Origin: Platerodrilus igneus
Lineage: Eukaryota > Arthropoda > Insecta > Coleoptera > Lycidae
Length of the DNA: 64,000 bases
Direction: 5' to 3'
NCBI GenBank assembly: GCA_036346225.1
Contig: JARFIW010001491.1
Location: 4,712,001-4,776,000, forward strand
In this document: positions 45,047 to 57,799 of the stretch, one piece after another
Layout of the letters: each line of letters starts with the position of its first letter
How positions within the stretch are numbered: the stretch's first letter is position 1
Program-made: the position numbers and the translations under genes
The notes under the pieces: model-generated
What the model saw: the letters and a program-made list of their open reading frames with translations, nothing else
What the model was told of the DNA's origin: nothing
Database searches by the model: none

Positions 45047-48000
45047 AGAAACCACATTGTACAAGAGATAAGGATTTCTGCTACCTATGAAGCCAAACAA
45101 CGCGAGATAGGAAAAGTGCAAAAATATAAAACGGAAATCAGTACAACACAGTAATTATGAAAATCGCGCTTAAATATACAATTTTAAAAAAAATGAACGG
45201 TAACTGGTACTTTAAACGAAAAAGTAAAAGATAGAGATAGCCACAAAAAATTTAAGAAAAAGTTAAACGAATTGTTAAAAAACAGCGAAAAACTATTGAT
45301 ATGCGCAAATTTGCCGACGACATAGCGGTATTAGCATCCATTAAGGATTAGTTAGAAACAGCTTTTATTGAAATGGAAATAGTACTAACCGAAAGATTCA
45401 GTATAAAAATTAAGAAAAATAACACTAAAGTACTAGTATTAAAAAAGGGAAAAATAAGTCAGAATCCAGAATACAAACAAGAAATCAAATTTTACAAGGG
45501 GTTAAAGATTTCTCCCACCTATGAAGCCAAACAACGCAAGATGGGAAAAGTGCAAAAAATATAAAACAAAAATTATCGTAAGACTGTGCTGCATTTAACA
45601 AGAAAAAGAAACTACTATATTTGTATATAACAAACATTGAACAAGGAAAGGATTGCTCAAAGCATATGTGTGGAGCACAGCATTCTGCGGCTATAAAACC
45701 TAAACACTAGAAGAAGCGGGCAGGAAAAGGTTGGAGCCTTTGAAAAGTGGTGCTCCAAACGTAGGATGAAGATTTCATCAACAGGCAAAGTTAAAAACAA
45801 AGATGTGCTGTAAATAGTAGGGGAAGAAAGATGTATATGGAAAACGGTACAAAGTGGAAGAGATACGATGATAAGGTACGCTTTAAGGCATGAAGTACAG
45901 CTTCGAAACGTGGACAGTAGGAGAAGCGGAAAGCCTTTGCAAAGCGGTGCTGCAGACGTATGATGAAGATATCATGAATAACCAGAGTTAGGAACAAAGA
46001 CGCTATAAAAACGGTAGAAAAAGAATGAAATATGTGGAAATAGTAAAAGAATTGGAGAGATAGGACGAAAGACACATACTAAGACATAAAGAAATAGTGC
46101 GGGATATATTAGAAGCAGAGAAATGAAAAGAGAACTAGAGGTAGACCTAGATTGTACACAGATAATGAATGATGTAGACTGTGGGAATTTCAACAATTTA
46201 TTCTGCATTTAGTATACAACCTAATGATCTTTTTTATTGAATCTCTTGGTATCAAGTACAAAAATCTGCCTATCGCACATTAAAATATTCTGCAAAGGAA
46301 ACCATTAAAGTACTTATCGATTTATGATAAGAGTGTAGCTAAAAAGAACTTGTGTAAAATGATTTTTCTAAAACCTAATTTTTATATAAAACCTTAAAAT
46401 TAAATTTTGCCTATTTTTTATATGCGCTTTTACGCTGGACTAAAATGTATAACAATTACACCCTCAAGAATTTTTGATAAATAAGACCTTTTCTCACTGC
46501 GTGAATGCATACTGTCTGCCATTCCAGTTACACATGTAATCTAATACCAAAGTTATATTATACATCCTTTACTAGAAATAAATGTCTGTGTAAAATGCAC
46601 TAGCATTCCTTAAGTATTAATTTTAGTATTTTAGAGTTCACCTTGATTCACGTTGAAAACTAGGGCTCACCGGCTTTCCAAGCAAATAATGTGAGAAGGT
46701 TTATTGTTGCAAATCGGTATTTTCAATGATTCCTAATATTACATAAATTAAAAACATTTAATATTCAAAGCCACGCTCCACTTTAAATTTTTATGCAAAA
46801 TTCATAGAATGCGATTTCTGTATATACCATAGCGATGATGACGATAATGGTGTTTTGGGGATTTAGTTCACAAAATTACACACAAGAAAACGTGTTGTTT
46901 TATAAAATCGAGAAAATGCAAAAACACAGCAATTTATTTAGTCATTTAATTGCATATAGGACATAGAGAACATATTTTTAAAATACCTTGTATAACTAAT
47001 TTATAGTTAACGCATAAAGTGTGGTTATTAAGGGTTTTTCATTCATATTTTAATTGAAGGATTAAATAGATTTGCGTTCAATGCATAGACATATTTTTTA
47101 AGAATTTTAATTATATTTAATAATGGAGAACTCGTATTTGTAAGGATTCCAAAGGAAGGTTTCATTTACATTTAATAATTGAAGGATCGTAATTTACATA
47201 TAATTACCTTTAATGCATATAGAAATATTTTTAAAGGGTTTTCATTTATATTTAATAACCAAAGATTGCACGAACGTTTTAATTTTAGCAAAATCGAAAT
47301 TTATAATTGTTAATTTTTAAATCCACTCGTACATCGCATAGAAAAATGCAGAAGAAGTCTATACTTGATATCAAATGTATTGGAAAATTACCAGTATAGT
47401 ATAGGAAATACGAGAAAACAACAGACGCATTCAGAATGTTGCTGGAGGATTGATCTATTTAAAATTAGTACGGGTAACAGTAGGTCGATTAGTATCTTTT
47501 GAAAGTATATAATACATAATACGTATCGTAATTAATTTTAAACGTACAATATTTGCAGCATGTTATTATGTAGAGTATATTATTTTAAAGTGCAAGGGCT
47601 GCAATTTAATAATTATTAAAACAATTGGAGGACTGGAGTTTGGTTTGAAAATTAATTTTGCATGTAGATTATACTGCTTAAACGATTTCAAAAATGGAGC
47701 ACTGATATTGATTTATATGAATTGAGCATACTAATTTTGCATGGAAGTTGGACCGCTTAAACAATTTTCAAGGAAAATTTGACATTGCTTTTGATTTATA
47801 AGAATTAGTAATCGTTATTTTTGAAGGGTTGAAAGCAGCAACTAAAGAATATTTGGCCGTAAAAGTCTGATATATGAGCTATTTTGTTTCAAGTGAGTGA
47901 TTTCGTAAAAGATTATTTATTGGACTAAGAATTTGGTTTTTATAGTAAATATTGGTTACAAGCTATAGAAATAATTTTTGGTGTTGCAAATTACATAATA

Positions 48001-50251
48001 TAGTAAACAGCGGAATATTTAGCATGCTTATACGGTATTAAGGGAGGATATTAAATTAGATAACCTTCCATAGCACTGATGATTTATAAGGGATGTAAAT
48101 GGGAAATAATGAGTAAACAGTAATTCTAATAAAAATTTAATTAAGGATTTAGTTTTTACCATTGTTACGGTAACTTTTTGAAATGCAGCGATCTGCATTA
48201 AATTGCAACTACCTTAATTTAAAACGCTAATGTAAATCCTTTTTATGTTATTCTCAAATAATACAAACTTAACGAATACGTATTGAAACCGTCCTGTTTA
48301 GAAATGTTTCTCAGTACGGGAAACATATCCTATAACCGTTTATAATTTATTGAAATGTTTGCTCCTCAAACGACTTTAAATAATTTCTTGTTCCGTGAAG
48401 TACGTAGTTGCTATTTTCAATAGTTATTCGTTGAAAGATTGAAGTTTCTCCCTCATGAAATACTTTAAGTGAGTGGTGCATTTTACGAAACATGTTCGAA
48501 AACAACTTCTTTGCATAAAAGCTTTGTTGCATTGTTGATCGTTTAAACCATTTTTAATAGGGTCTTTGGAAAGATTAAATACTTTAATGAATTGTTATTT
48601 GCTCTTATTCTGTAAAATTCTATTTTGTTATCTGCACATTTTCGGTCGCTCAAATTTTATAGGTAACAAAATCGGTCTGCTAATTAAGTTATTTTGTGGT
48701 ATCCCCGTATCGTGAATCTATAATCATACAAACCAATATTCTTTTCTAAAACGCATGCAAATTATTTAGTTGGCCATGTTTCTGGTGGCCTAAATCACAG
48801 GGACGTTTTAAAATGTATTTTGCTTTTCCATTTCAACAACGAAATTCAATGGAATTAATTATCGTATTTTGCTATCGTAATTGCTTGCAGTCTACGAATG
48901 TTTTTGTCTTTATTATCTGGAATATATATTTTTGCTTTCTTTTGTAGAACAGGTAACAATCTATCGGTGGGAATGGTTCTTCGTTACGTACCCTCATTGT
49001 TTTCAAAGTTGTATAAATAAAAGTCCAACTTTGAAAAAGCTGTCTTACTCTCTTACTTCTTCGTTCTTCTGTTATACAACGTTCGTTGAGTGTTGTAAAG
49101 TTGCGCTTCTGAAATACGTTTGTGCTAGTACAGATAATTAAGTTGTTCCTGCATCCAATTGTAGACGAACACAGCCGCATCTCCTCACTCTAAGATAGTA
49201 CCAAAAACAAGATAGCTCCAGGTAAAATGTATTTTTCTGTTTGTTTTATTTTGTGTTACTGAAAAAAAGACACTTTTTCGATCGATTCCGCAACAAATTG
49301 CAGAGCAAATGCACGCTCACAACACGAACAATTATGTACTTATGCGTAAAACTTGTTATTTAAAACTTTAATACGTTAGAGCACTTTCTACTGTTTACTT
49401 TCCGTATAAATTAATGTTAACGTCAACAATTGACTATATAAAAATTTTAATGTTACGAGATGCGTTTCCTATAGCAAACGTTACTTATTGTATTATTATT
49501 ACTTGATTTCTTGTACATATTTAGGATTAGACCAAGTTGTAAGTATGCGTATTTAAACAATAAGATTTTATTCCTAATTTTTTTTTTCATATTTAGGTCT
49601 ATACTGTATTATGTGTAAGTTGGCGCTTTGTGTACATCCGTTGTGTTTTCCACCTTTGCAAATATTTTTTTTGGATTGTATGTTTCTCTACAAGTTTGAA
49701 ATATAAATTTCTTGTTACCAGGGTTTTCAATTCTTTGTTTTCTAGGTCGCCCAACCCACTCTACGACGTTTTGATTCTACCATTCTGTCTCTGTGTTTTG
49801 TTGCGGTATTCGGTGTAGACAAGTTTCTCTACTTACTTTGCTACCTTTTTTCTTGTCTGCACAGAATACCATAACACCATACTTTGCAAAATTTCAAATA
49901 ATATGTATTCCCAAAACACCACCATCCACTTGATTTTTTTTAATACGGACCTGGATTTTTGCTTCACTTTTTGTTGTTGCCAAATTTTTATTTGGTTTTG
50001 AGATCCAGAGTTGATTTTGACTCTTTAACGCTCGCGCGTTAATTAAACATACATTTGTATTTTACCTAATTCAGAAGCCTTACTAAGAGAATGCTCGTCA
50101 ATTTTTATAGAAGTTGGGTGGTTTACAATTTATTATCATGAGTATTTTATCATAATATTAAATTAGGATATGAATAGTAAAGTACCCAGTACATTCTGTT
50201 ATAACCAACAATTACAGACCAAGACTTCACAGAAGGCATATCAAATTAGAA
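45047..50251. repeat. Tandem duplication, copy 2 (5,201 bp)
   Basis: Direct repeat of 39,846-45,046. The three breakpoint contexts are AAC-AGAAA-CC (39,846), ATT-AGAAA-CC (45,047) and ATT-AGAAA-AA (50,248), so the junction was formed between two unrelated sites sharing AGAAA. It contains the same LINE relics (FADD core at about 45,310; C-terminal tail at about 45,880-46,200) and the same unrecognised frames shifted by 5,201. The absence of point substitutions implies very recent origin or an assembly artefact. Confidence 0.97.
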
Positions 50252-50735
50252 AAATACCAACATATTTTTCCGTAACTAAGGATCGAACGAACTTGTATTT
50301 CAAAAACATTCCCTCGCATTAAAAAGAACCAAAATAATTATAAATGATTTCAACCTGGCAGAAATCCATAAAATAATTTAAATTTAAGACGTATCGGATC
50401 CACCCAATGACGCAATGTCAATATTAAATAGCAATTGTGGAAGTACATACAATTTCTGTGCACCGAGAAACCCTTGACCTACCACAAGTTAAGTTCAAAT
50501 CGTATAGACTGTGTCTATCATGAAACTGAGGAATTCCCTAAAATAATATAGCTTATAACTACCGCCATAGTAAATGGAAGTGGTAATTCATTGGGTTTTA
50601 TTCAAATCTTGGAGGACAAAATTTTAGCTTCGGTAGAGCAACAAGCACGATCGTCAAGTGGATGAACCGGTTCATTTGAGTAACAGTAAATTAAAATTGA
50701 GTTTGTAGAAACAAGCGGCACACACAAAAAGAATA
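50035..50735. repeat. Diverged dispersed repeat, copy 1 (crosses the duplication breakpoint)
   Basis: Matches 57,800-58,510 along its length with perhaps 70% identity by eye. Shared words include TTAATTAAACATACATT, ACTTCACA, ATATCAAATTAGA, CAATATTAAATAGCAA, ACCCTTGACCT and CAAGCACGATCGTC. The homology continues through 50,248, so the sequence on both sides of the right breakpoint was contiguous before the 5.2-kb duplication. It encodes nothing recognisable; probably an old transposable element. Confidence 0.75.
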
Positions 50736-51585
50736 TGTTGTTTTGGTATTTACTGAGCGGATTGACAAATTTTTTGCATTACGAAAATTGTTTGTCAAAA
50801 GCGAAACGCTAAAGAAACTAAGTCTCACCCACACCTACAAATTTTGTTGTGCCAGTTTGTTAGAAAGAGTACCTACAGGATGTACAGTTCAGCACTTGGA
50901 GATAGTGGAGTAGATCAGAACAAATTTTCGATATTGGTATGTCGTAAAGATCCTTAACTGGTTAGAGACGACGACAGGTTTGGAAATAGAACCTTTTCTG
51001 TCAGATTAGAAAGTTTGGCGGTATTCACCGTGTTGTCTGTGTAGAGCTTCGAATAAACAAAAGGTGACTTCTAACTTATATTTGAGATGCTGCTGTAGTT
51101 GCAGCTAGATTTTCAACTTTTCAACATTTTTTCCTACTTTGAAAATGCTGTATCATCTGCAATTAAAATCCCCTATTTCAAATGTGGATATCTATAGATG
51201 TTTGTATGATCTCACACATGATTTACGAAAGCATTTGTACGTAACGGTTCTCAAGATAGCTATAATAACGATCTAGGATTTTGTTTGATGAAAAGAATAG
51301 TATCGAAGTTGACATTCACTTCAGTCGGCAATTTAAATCGAGTTGTGGGAGCGTTGGTCGAAGAAATCCTTCGAATTGGTCCGTTACTGAACTGATTTAA
51401 AGTTAACTATATGAGATATGGATAACAACGTGGAGATAGTCAAATAAATCTATTGTTTTCATAGGATGCCATTTGTACAGCACAGTTCTCTCATGCCCAG
51501 GTCATGCTCACCACCATGCCCAAGCTGGCCAAAATGGCAATGTAGCATGTTTTAGATTTAGTATTTTTAAATAAATAACGCTAAC
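50736..51585. other. Gene-free stretch
   Basis: No domain or repeat recognised. ATGCCCA words recur near 51,495-51,525. Confidence 0.45.
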
Positions 51586-51589
51586 TTCT

Positions 51590-51907
51590 GTCGTCGCTGA
51601 CAGTCGCGCTCGCGCAGAGTGAATACAGGGATGCGCGAGTGTCGAAAGCAGGACTAAGCGACGAGATCTGAAGCAAACAACAACTCGCTAATGGTGTGTG
51701 TGTTTTCCTTATAGAAATAGGTATGTAGGTTCCCTGTACCATACCTTTTATTGTACCTGGTACCTTGTCTTCCTTCCGACTCCCTACGAGTGCAGGAGTT
51801 ACGTGAAGGACGGATGGCAATTTGAAATCAGCATGGCGTAACTGAATCCAACCTACAAATCACCGCTGGACCCTGAAATTTAAGTTCCGAAATGCCACCA
51901 CGTGAGT
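51590..51907 (+). promoter_or_regulatory. Candidate promoter and first exon ending in a consensus splice donor
   Basis: A CpG-rich island (CGTCGCTGACAGTCGCGCTC from about 51,592) stands out in AT-rich DNA. It is followed by about 300 bp of more balanced composition and then ATGCCACCAC directly abutting GTGAGTAA (donor at 51,902). This would give a 5' UTR with a start codon at 51,892, three codons and one base in exon 1. Several upstream ATGs with short frames exist. No TATA box is obvious, and the downstream exons would lie in a long intron or beyond the window, since I find none here. A chance donor in a non-genic CpG patch is the alternative. Confidence 0.28.
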
Positions 51908-54349
51908 AATTTGATTTTATGTAAATAGTGCATGTAAATTTGATTTAAATAGCGATTTCATCACTCGTAAAGCGTGGTCGGTATATGTTATAAAATGGCC
52001 GGTAAAATATGCCGCGCCCAAGTATAACAAGATTACAATGGGAACTAGGGATGCAACACGCTTCAATGTGAAAAATTAAAGTGTTCGAAATTGCGCGTGA
52101 ATTGTTTTTGGAAAATTTTTTTGCGGAACGTATACCCCAATCAAAGAAGACAGAGTATCATGAGATTAATGCTAATTATGAATTCCATTAATTATATCAT
52201 TGTATATGTGGTAGACCGTTATTTGTAAATAATTATACCAATTATTTTGATATAATTTTCATTATTTTTGTATTCTCTTATTAATTATTATCATAAAAAT
52301 CTATATCCTTTTTTGTTTACTCTTAATTACATCATTACTAAAGTTTTAGAGAAGGAAGTTACATTAAGTACTATAAACATCGCATTTTGTCCCGAGATTA
52401 CACCTGCTGAAATGTTCGAGTCAATTAGGTTTCACATCGGATAGTCTCGACGCTAATATTGACTAATTCCAAGTTGCCGGTTCCGAGATACTGGCGCGGC
52501 GGTGCCGAAATATTCTAAATTAATTATTTATCAGCTGGGTCTTCTTATAATTCACCTAAAAGTCGCTTTCCATATGGATCTAGATTAAAGATATCTTTAG
52601 TTAAATACAATAAAACCCCTTAAATCAAAATTCACTGTTGTGTTAGATTAGCTGTTTGCGTGACCGGGGCGATATTTATAGGTGTTCAAAGTAACACTAG
52701 TAAAGTGTCTGTTTGGATGATTCAATTCAACTGAGGTTGAAGTGGAGAATACCCTTAGAAGGGTTCCTGAAGATTCTCTTTGTTTTAATGAATATAAATA
52801 GCCTTGCTACTGATAATGATCATTTGTCATTAAAGCATATATTTGGTTTTTAAATAAATTTTGTAGTTTAACAGATTTTGCCTATGTTTAATTTGAATCG
52901 TGCTAGTTTCTTATTTATTATCTAAAGATATCTGCATATTTAATAATATACAATATAACATAAAATAATAATTAATCAATTTAATAAATATATCTGCCAT
53001 GTTAGTGCGTTATTTAATGAAACGCCAGGCAGTACAAATAGGTTGATTAGTTTTAGTTAATTAAATAAGTTTATAGCATGAAAGCAGTGTGTAAACTTTA
53101 GAAGCTTTGGTTGTTTACGTATATAATAATAACTTGGTAATTTCAAGGTAATATTAAATTAAAAAATAGAATTAAAATAGTAAAGCACTAATATATTAAA
53201 TACAAACATTAGTGGTTATCGGTATTTTACCTTCTTCGTAATAAATTTTGAAAAATACAAATAGACAGTCGGGAAATAATCGGCATATTAAAGTTATTTG
53301 TACACTTTCACACGGGTTCAAAGATTACCCACAATAATCATATAATCAGAAACTGCAGTCATAAAAATGTGTTGTGAAGGTAAACAAATGACGCATCTTT
53401 CGGTATCTAATGTAAAAGCATGATAACAAGATGACCGTTCACATAAATAGAACGAATTGACTACAAAAATCGGGCAGTTGGACGCACTACCCTGTGAGAG
53501 GTAGATTGTGGAATAACCCTGGGGTATTAAAATTTATTAAGATTACGCACAATAAGGTACGTAATCATCATCTTCAGGTAAACGAGAACAGAAATCAGAG
53601 CAGAGCTTTGAATTTGATTGACACGCAACCCATGCCGTGCCAGACAAGGTGGATTATCAGGTAGTTTTAATGACGGTAACAAATCGCGAGATGGTTAGTA
53701 AACAGGTTTCCGACCACGAGTAGAAAACAGATATAAAAATACCAATGAAGGTGAAAGTGCTCTGTGCGAACTTTTATATAACGCCAAGTTTAAGTAGTTG
53801 TTTTACCTACTATTAGTTCCTGCAGTAAAATGTCGCCGCAGCTTTGTAAAGGGCCAACAAAATCTGTAAATTTATCGAATTTATGGAATTGGTGGTAATA
53901 ATAAAAATATGTAAAACTTATTATTAAAAACTATACGTTGGTGCACGCCTATTTAAAGCGTATTGTAGACACAGAAATTCTCACATGGAAAAGTGTATTT
54001 GCATAATTCATATGTATAAATTAATTTGATCGAATTTTATTGATAAATTTAATTGTTATTGTAGCTATTTATATTTGGCCAATTAGGGGTAGATTTTATT
54101 TTTTTATCTCTTGATATTTATTGTAATAATTATGTTTGATAATATAGGTTAGATGAATAAGACGTGAAGTTTTTTTATTTGTATTTATATTAAATTAGTA
54201 GAAAGCGAGGAACGTGTGAGCCTCAATAAGCCTTTACTCTAGTAATAACTCATAAACCGTCTCTCCAAACACCCATCTTTCAGGGAGGCTTTAATCATAG
54301 GTTTTTCAGGCGGGCCGACTCTTAAAGCTTTTACATAGACAAGGAGTAC
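51908..54349. other. Gene-free stretch
   Basis: No coding sequence recognised. A small GC-rich patch (GATACTGGCGCGGCGGTGCC) lies at about 52,487-52,506. Confidence 0.5.
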
Positions 54350-54637
54350 AACGATCTTTCAAATACTCCCTGTATGTTTGTTGTGGTTTGTTTAGCATTC
54401 TTCTTAATCTTCTTTGGAAATTAAACCACTCATAGTTTTTAAAATCATCTTTATTTACGTTTCGATCCATGACCTAGGATCGTTGTCAAAATAATAAAAA
54501 CCTCAAGTTTGACATTTATGACATAAATTGAAGGTGACTTTGATTTATTGATGTTCCAAATATTTGGTTTGAGTACACTAAGCAAAAAAAACTATCAGTG
54601 GTTTAATCCCCAAAGAAGATTAAGAACGATCTTTCAA
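54350..54637. mobile_element. MITE with 40-bp inverted arms and 13-bp flanking direct repeats
   Basis: The arms 54,401-54,440 and about 54,586-54,625 (TTCTTAATCTTCTTTGG at the outer end) are inverted copies matching at 37 of 40 positions. The 145-bp centre holds a smaller palindrome (GATCCATGACCTAGGATC). The direct repeat AACGATCTTTCAA occurs at 54,350-54,362 and 54,625-54,637. It abuts the right arm but lies 38 bp outside the left one, so it may be the duplication of a slightly larger insertion. There is no coding capacity. Confidence 0.8.
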
Positions 54638-56035
54638 GATAAGCATATAGATTTCGAACCGGGAGTCATAATCTGTATACTCCTAAGAATTTTGCATTTG
54701 CGTTTATAGAACCCATCCTACACCACTGAAGGCTGGAAGCTATTAGGTGCACTAATTAACTGTTATGCCACTTCGCACCTGGTAGAGTAAAATCAATTCA
54801 GATACTATACGACAGTTCGGCAGGTAATATATCTTAGGAATCGCTGTTTACATATTAACATTGTTTATAAAAGGTCGCGGTATGAAGATTTACATATAGA
54901 TTTTGAATTTTTTATAGAAAAAATACTTATGAAACTCATCTGTTTGCCCTAGTTTGTACTGATAACACAAAACGGTACATTTTTTCGCAAATTTAATTGT
55001 TAAATCTTCTAATAGGAAAAATACATACACCAATCGGTTTTATAGTCTCTTACTTTTAGCAAATTTTAAACGCTCGTGCTTTGGCTTTGTTAAAAGTGGA
55101 CCATAGAATTACTTATATAAAAATACATGTACAAAATGGTTTCGTTGGCTGACAGCTTCACATTGTACCAAATTGTAACAGAAAATTTCTTAGTAGTTTA
55201 AGTCCTGCAAGACTGTAAAACATTATTGTTCGCTATTTATAATTTCACAATTTATTATAAGTTATTTTCTAGTGTGACAGTATTAAGGATACCGAAAATT
55301 TGGAACAAATCTTTAAGATGTCCACTTCTGTTATTTAAAAAGTTATTTGCGTCAATCAGCCGTCATTTTCAACCGCTAATGTATAACTTCCTTTCAAAAG
55401 TGACAACTAGTGGATGTTACTTTGCTGGTTTGCAGTCTTCAAAGACAACGCAAGAGGACTGACTCACAAGGTACCACCAAAGAAAGTATCATTCGGCATT
55501 ATCATGCAGATTTATATCTCAACTTAATTAATGATATATATTCATTAATTGGTCTAGATAAATTTTCTTTAACACTATAACATCGACGGAGTGAACCAGT
55601 GGTTACTAGTTGGAACGGATTTAATTAAAAATCTAGATTTTTTATTATTGACATCAATTTAATGGCTGACCTACATATTGTGGAAAAAAATTACCAGCAG
55701 CCATGAATATATAAATACTCCAAGTAGACCCGTCAGTGCTAACTTACAATATTCATGAATGAAAAGAATTACGATCTTTGAATAGTATACCGGAAGCGTC
55801 CGAAGTATAACCGTTGCTTCTTTGGGTTAACAAATGCTCATTTTACATAATCACATAAAGTTGTCTAAGGAAACTGAATGTGAAATTGCTGTAAATTTTT
55901 TGGACCCAAATTACGCGAAAGTAGATGGCATCTAAAATCTGTTCTAGATAATGTATTCTGCAACAGCGATACTGCCTGGCCAACATGTCGAAATCATCAG
56001 TCTGCTTTTAAACATAAAAAAATGATACTAAATTG
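54638..56035. other. Gene-free stretch
   Basis: No domain recognised; a 78-codon plus frame at 55,226-55,462 looks random. AATTAATGA and TCATTAATT are inverted to each other near 55,525-55,551. Confidence 0.45.
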
Positions 56036-56039
56036 CCCT

Positions 56040-56692
56040 TAAATTACAGTTATCCCCTTTGTCTGTTTAACATAAGTCTTCTCAACATTGGCGTTATTTG
56101 CTCTGTTTTCCATTCTAGTTCTTGTAGGGTGACTTCTACAGTGTTCAAACTCTTTTGGCACACATTTATCTTAGAGTCTTTCAGTTTTTATTCTTAACTG
56201 TAAAGTTTCTTTGTCCCAAACATACGTCCTAAGTTATGCTTTGACACATCTAAGAAAGGATTCGTTCTAGATGTTGCACCACATGTTCCTCACCAACCTC
56301 TCAATCTTTCAAAATAAACTACAAAATCAACAATCATTCTGAATTCACTTTTTTGCCAAATATACAAGAATGTACGCTTATGCATAAATTTATTTATAAT
56401 ATACCAATGCTTTAGTGTTTTCATTCCCTCTTTCATCCCCATGCTTTTCTAATACTTTTTCTATTCCACCCTTTGCTTTTCCACCTACCCTATCATATCT
56501 CCTAACATCACCTGGATTACATGCACTCAACACTTCATTCAACTCATTACATAACTTTTCTCGTGCGTTTTCTCTTCACTTTGTATGGGTCGATACACTG
56601 CCACTAGTAGGATTTTTAGAATACCTCTTTGCATTCGGGCCCACAATTCTGCGTAGGATACCAAATTATACTTTATAATATGCCGTTTCGCT
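56040..56692 (-). pseudogene. LINE AP-endonuclease relic (same broad type as 38.8 kb)
   Basis: The minus strand reads SYAELWARMQRGILKILLVA and VYRPIQSEEK (about 56,660-56,570), then after a frame change NAREKLCNELNEVLSACNPG, DRVGGKAKGGIEKVLEKHGD and ERGNENTKALV (down to about 56,405). A further frame change gives HKRTFLYIWQKSEFRMIVDF. This matches the LINE endonuclease pattern (WARMxxGxxKIxxVxVYxPxxxSEE, FWNELNEVL, GRVGxxxDGxEKVLGKHG, NENGxxLVxFC, xYTWxxxxxxxxIDYVV). The catalytic GDxN is degenerate, so it is dead. Identified from remembered family patterns only. Confidence 0.62.
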
Positions 56693-57799
56693 ACCGAAAT
56701 ATATATCAAGGAAACACTTGGACTATTTGTTTACCCTAAACTATATCATTAAACTGGCTTTATTTAAAAAACCACATCATTCCCCTTTCTTTTAGTTTAA
56801 CACTTATAAACGCATACACACCACGCACGCACCCGCACGCTCACGCGCTCGCACACTAAGCCGCATGCGTGTACACCCACGCACACAGTAATCAAGCTTC
56901 ATTAAGTGTAATAACTCATTTTTTTTCTCCATAAACTCCTCTTAAGTCCCACGTTTCTATTTTTCAAGTGCCTGCAAGTTGTCAACAGGTGGTGTGTCTA
57001 TATGTTCCAATCTCAGTCTTAGCTGTCTACCATATCGATCGGCTGATGCTTTCGCAGAACTGTTTTCCTAATATATAATTAGTAAGTATAAAGGGTAAAT
57101 AACCACCTAGTCATGCACTTCCCCCTAGCAGAACTGTCTGCTAACGATTAGGGATGATCTTCTGTCCAGTATCCTTCAAGTACGACCAACTACTCACTAG
57201 TGTCACGAACATACTTGCACTCTTTTTAACAAATTGTAATATCTACTGTAGGTACTGCCTGAAGGCTAGGACACTGTTTCTCGTACCCTACTACTACCGG
57301 GTGAAGCTCCAATTCATTAGGACACAGAATACTGAGTAATTTTGTAAAAAATAAAAACCACCATAATTCGTTAATGCGCAATTTAATATGGAGGAAAAAG
57401 CAAACTACTAGAAGTAGAACCCATTAGAACAAACGACACTAAAACTCAATGCCATAAGTCTCTTACGTATACACAAACACTAACAAATAAAATTGCTAGT
57501 GTTTCAAAATCTAAAACCTAATTACATTGAAAACACTGTTTTTTAAACTTAGAAATAAAAGTATTCGATAACAATGAAGAAATGTTATTTATAAATTAAA
57601 TTGTGTAAAATACATACATTTGTATATATTTTTGGAAATTTGAAGCAGAACATAAAAGCGACATAAAAATCAAACGAAAAGCGCGTGCTTTTTAATGCAC
57701 GTTTTTAGCAATAAATATAAGATTGCTCTTAATAATCCACAAACTTTACATATAGAGCCTAACAAATTTAAATGAACGTTTTTAGAAATGTGTGCAACG
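56693..57799. other. Gene-free stretch with a degenerate CACGC simple repeat
   Basis: 56,811-56,884 is an AC/CACGC-rich degenerate simple repeat. The remainder has no recognisable coding sequence; a 61-codon plus frame at 57,154-57,339 looks random. Confidence 0.5.
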
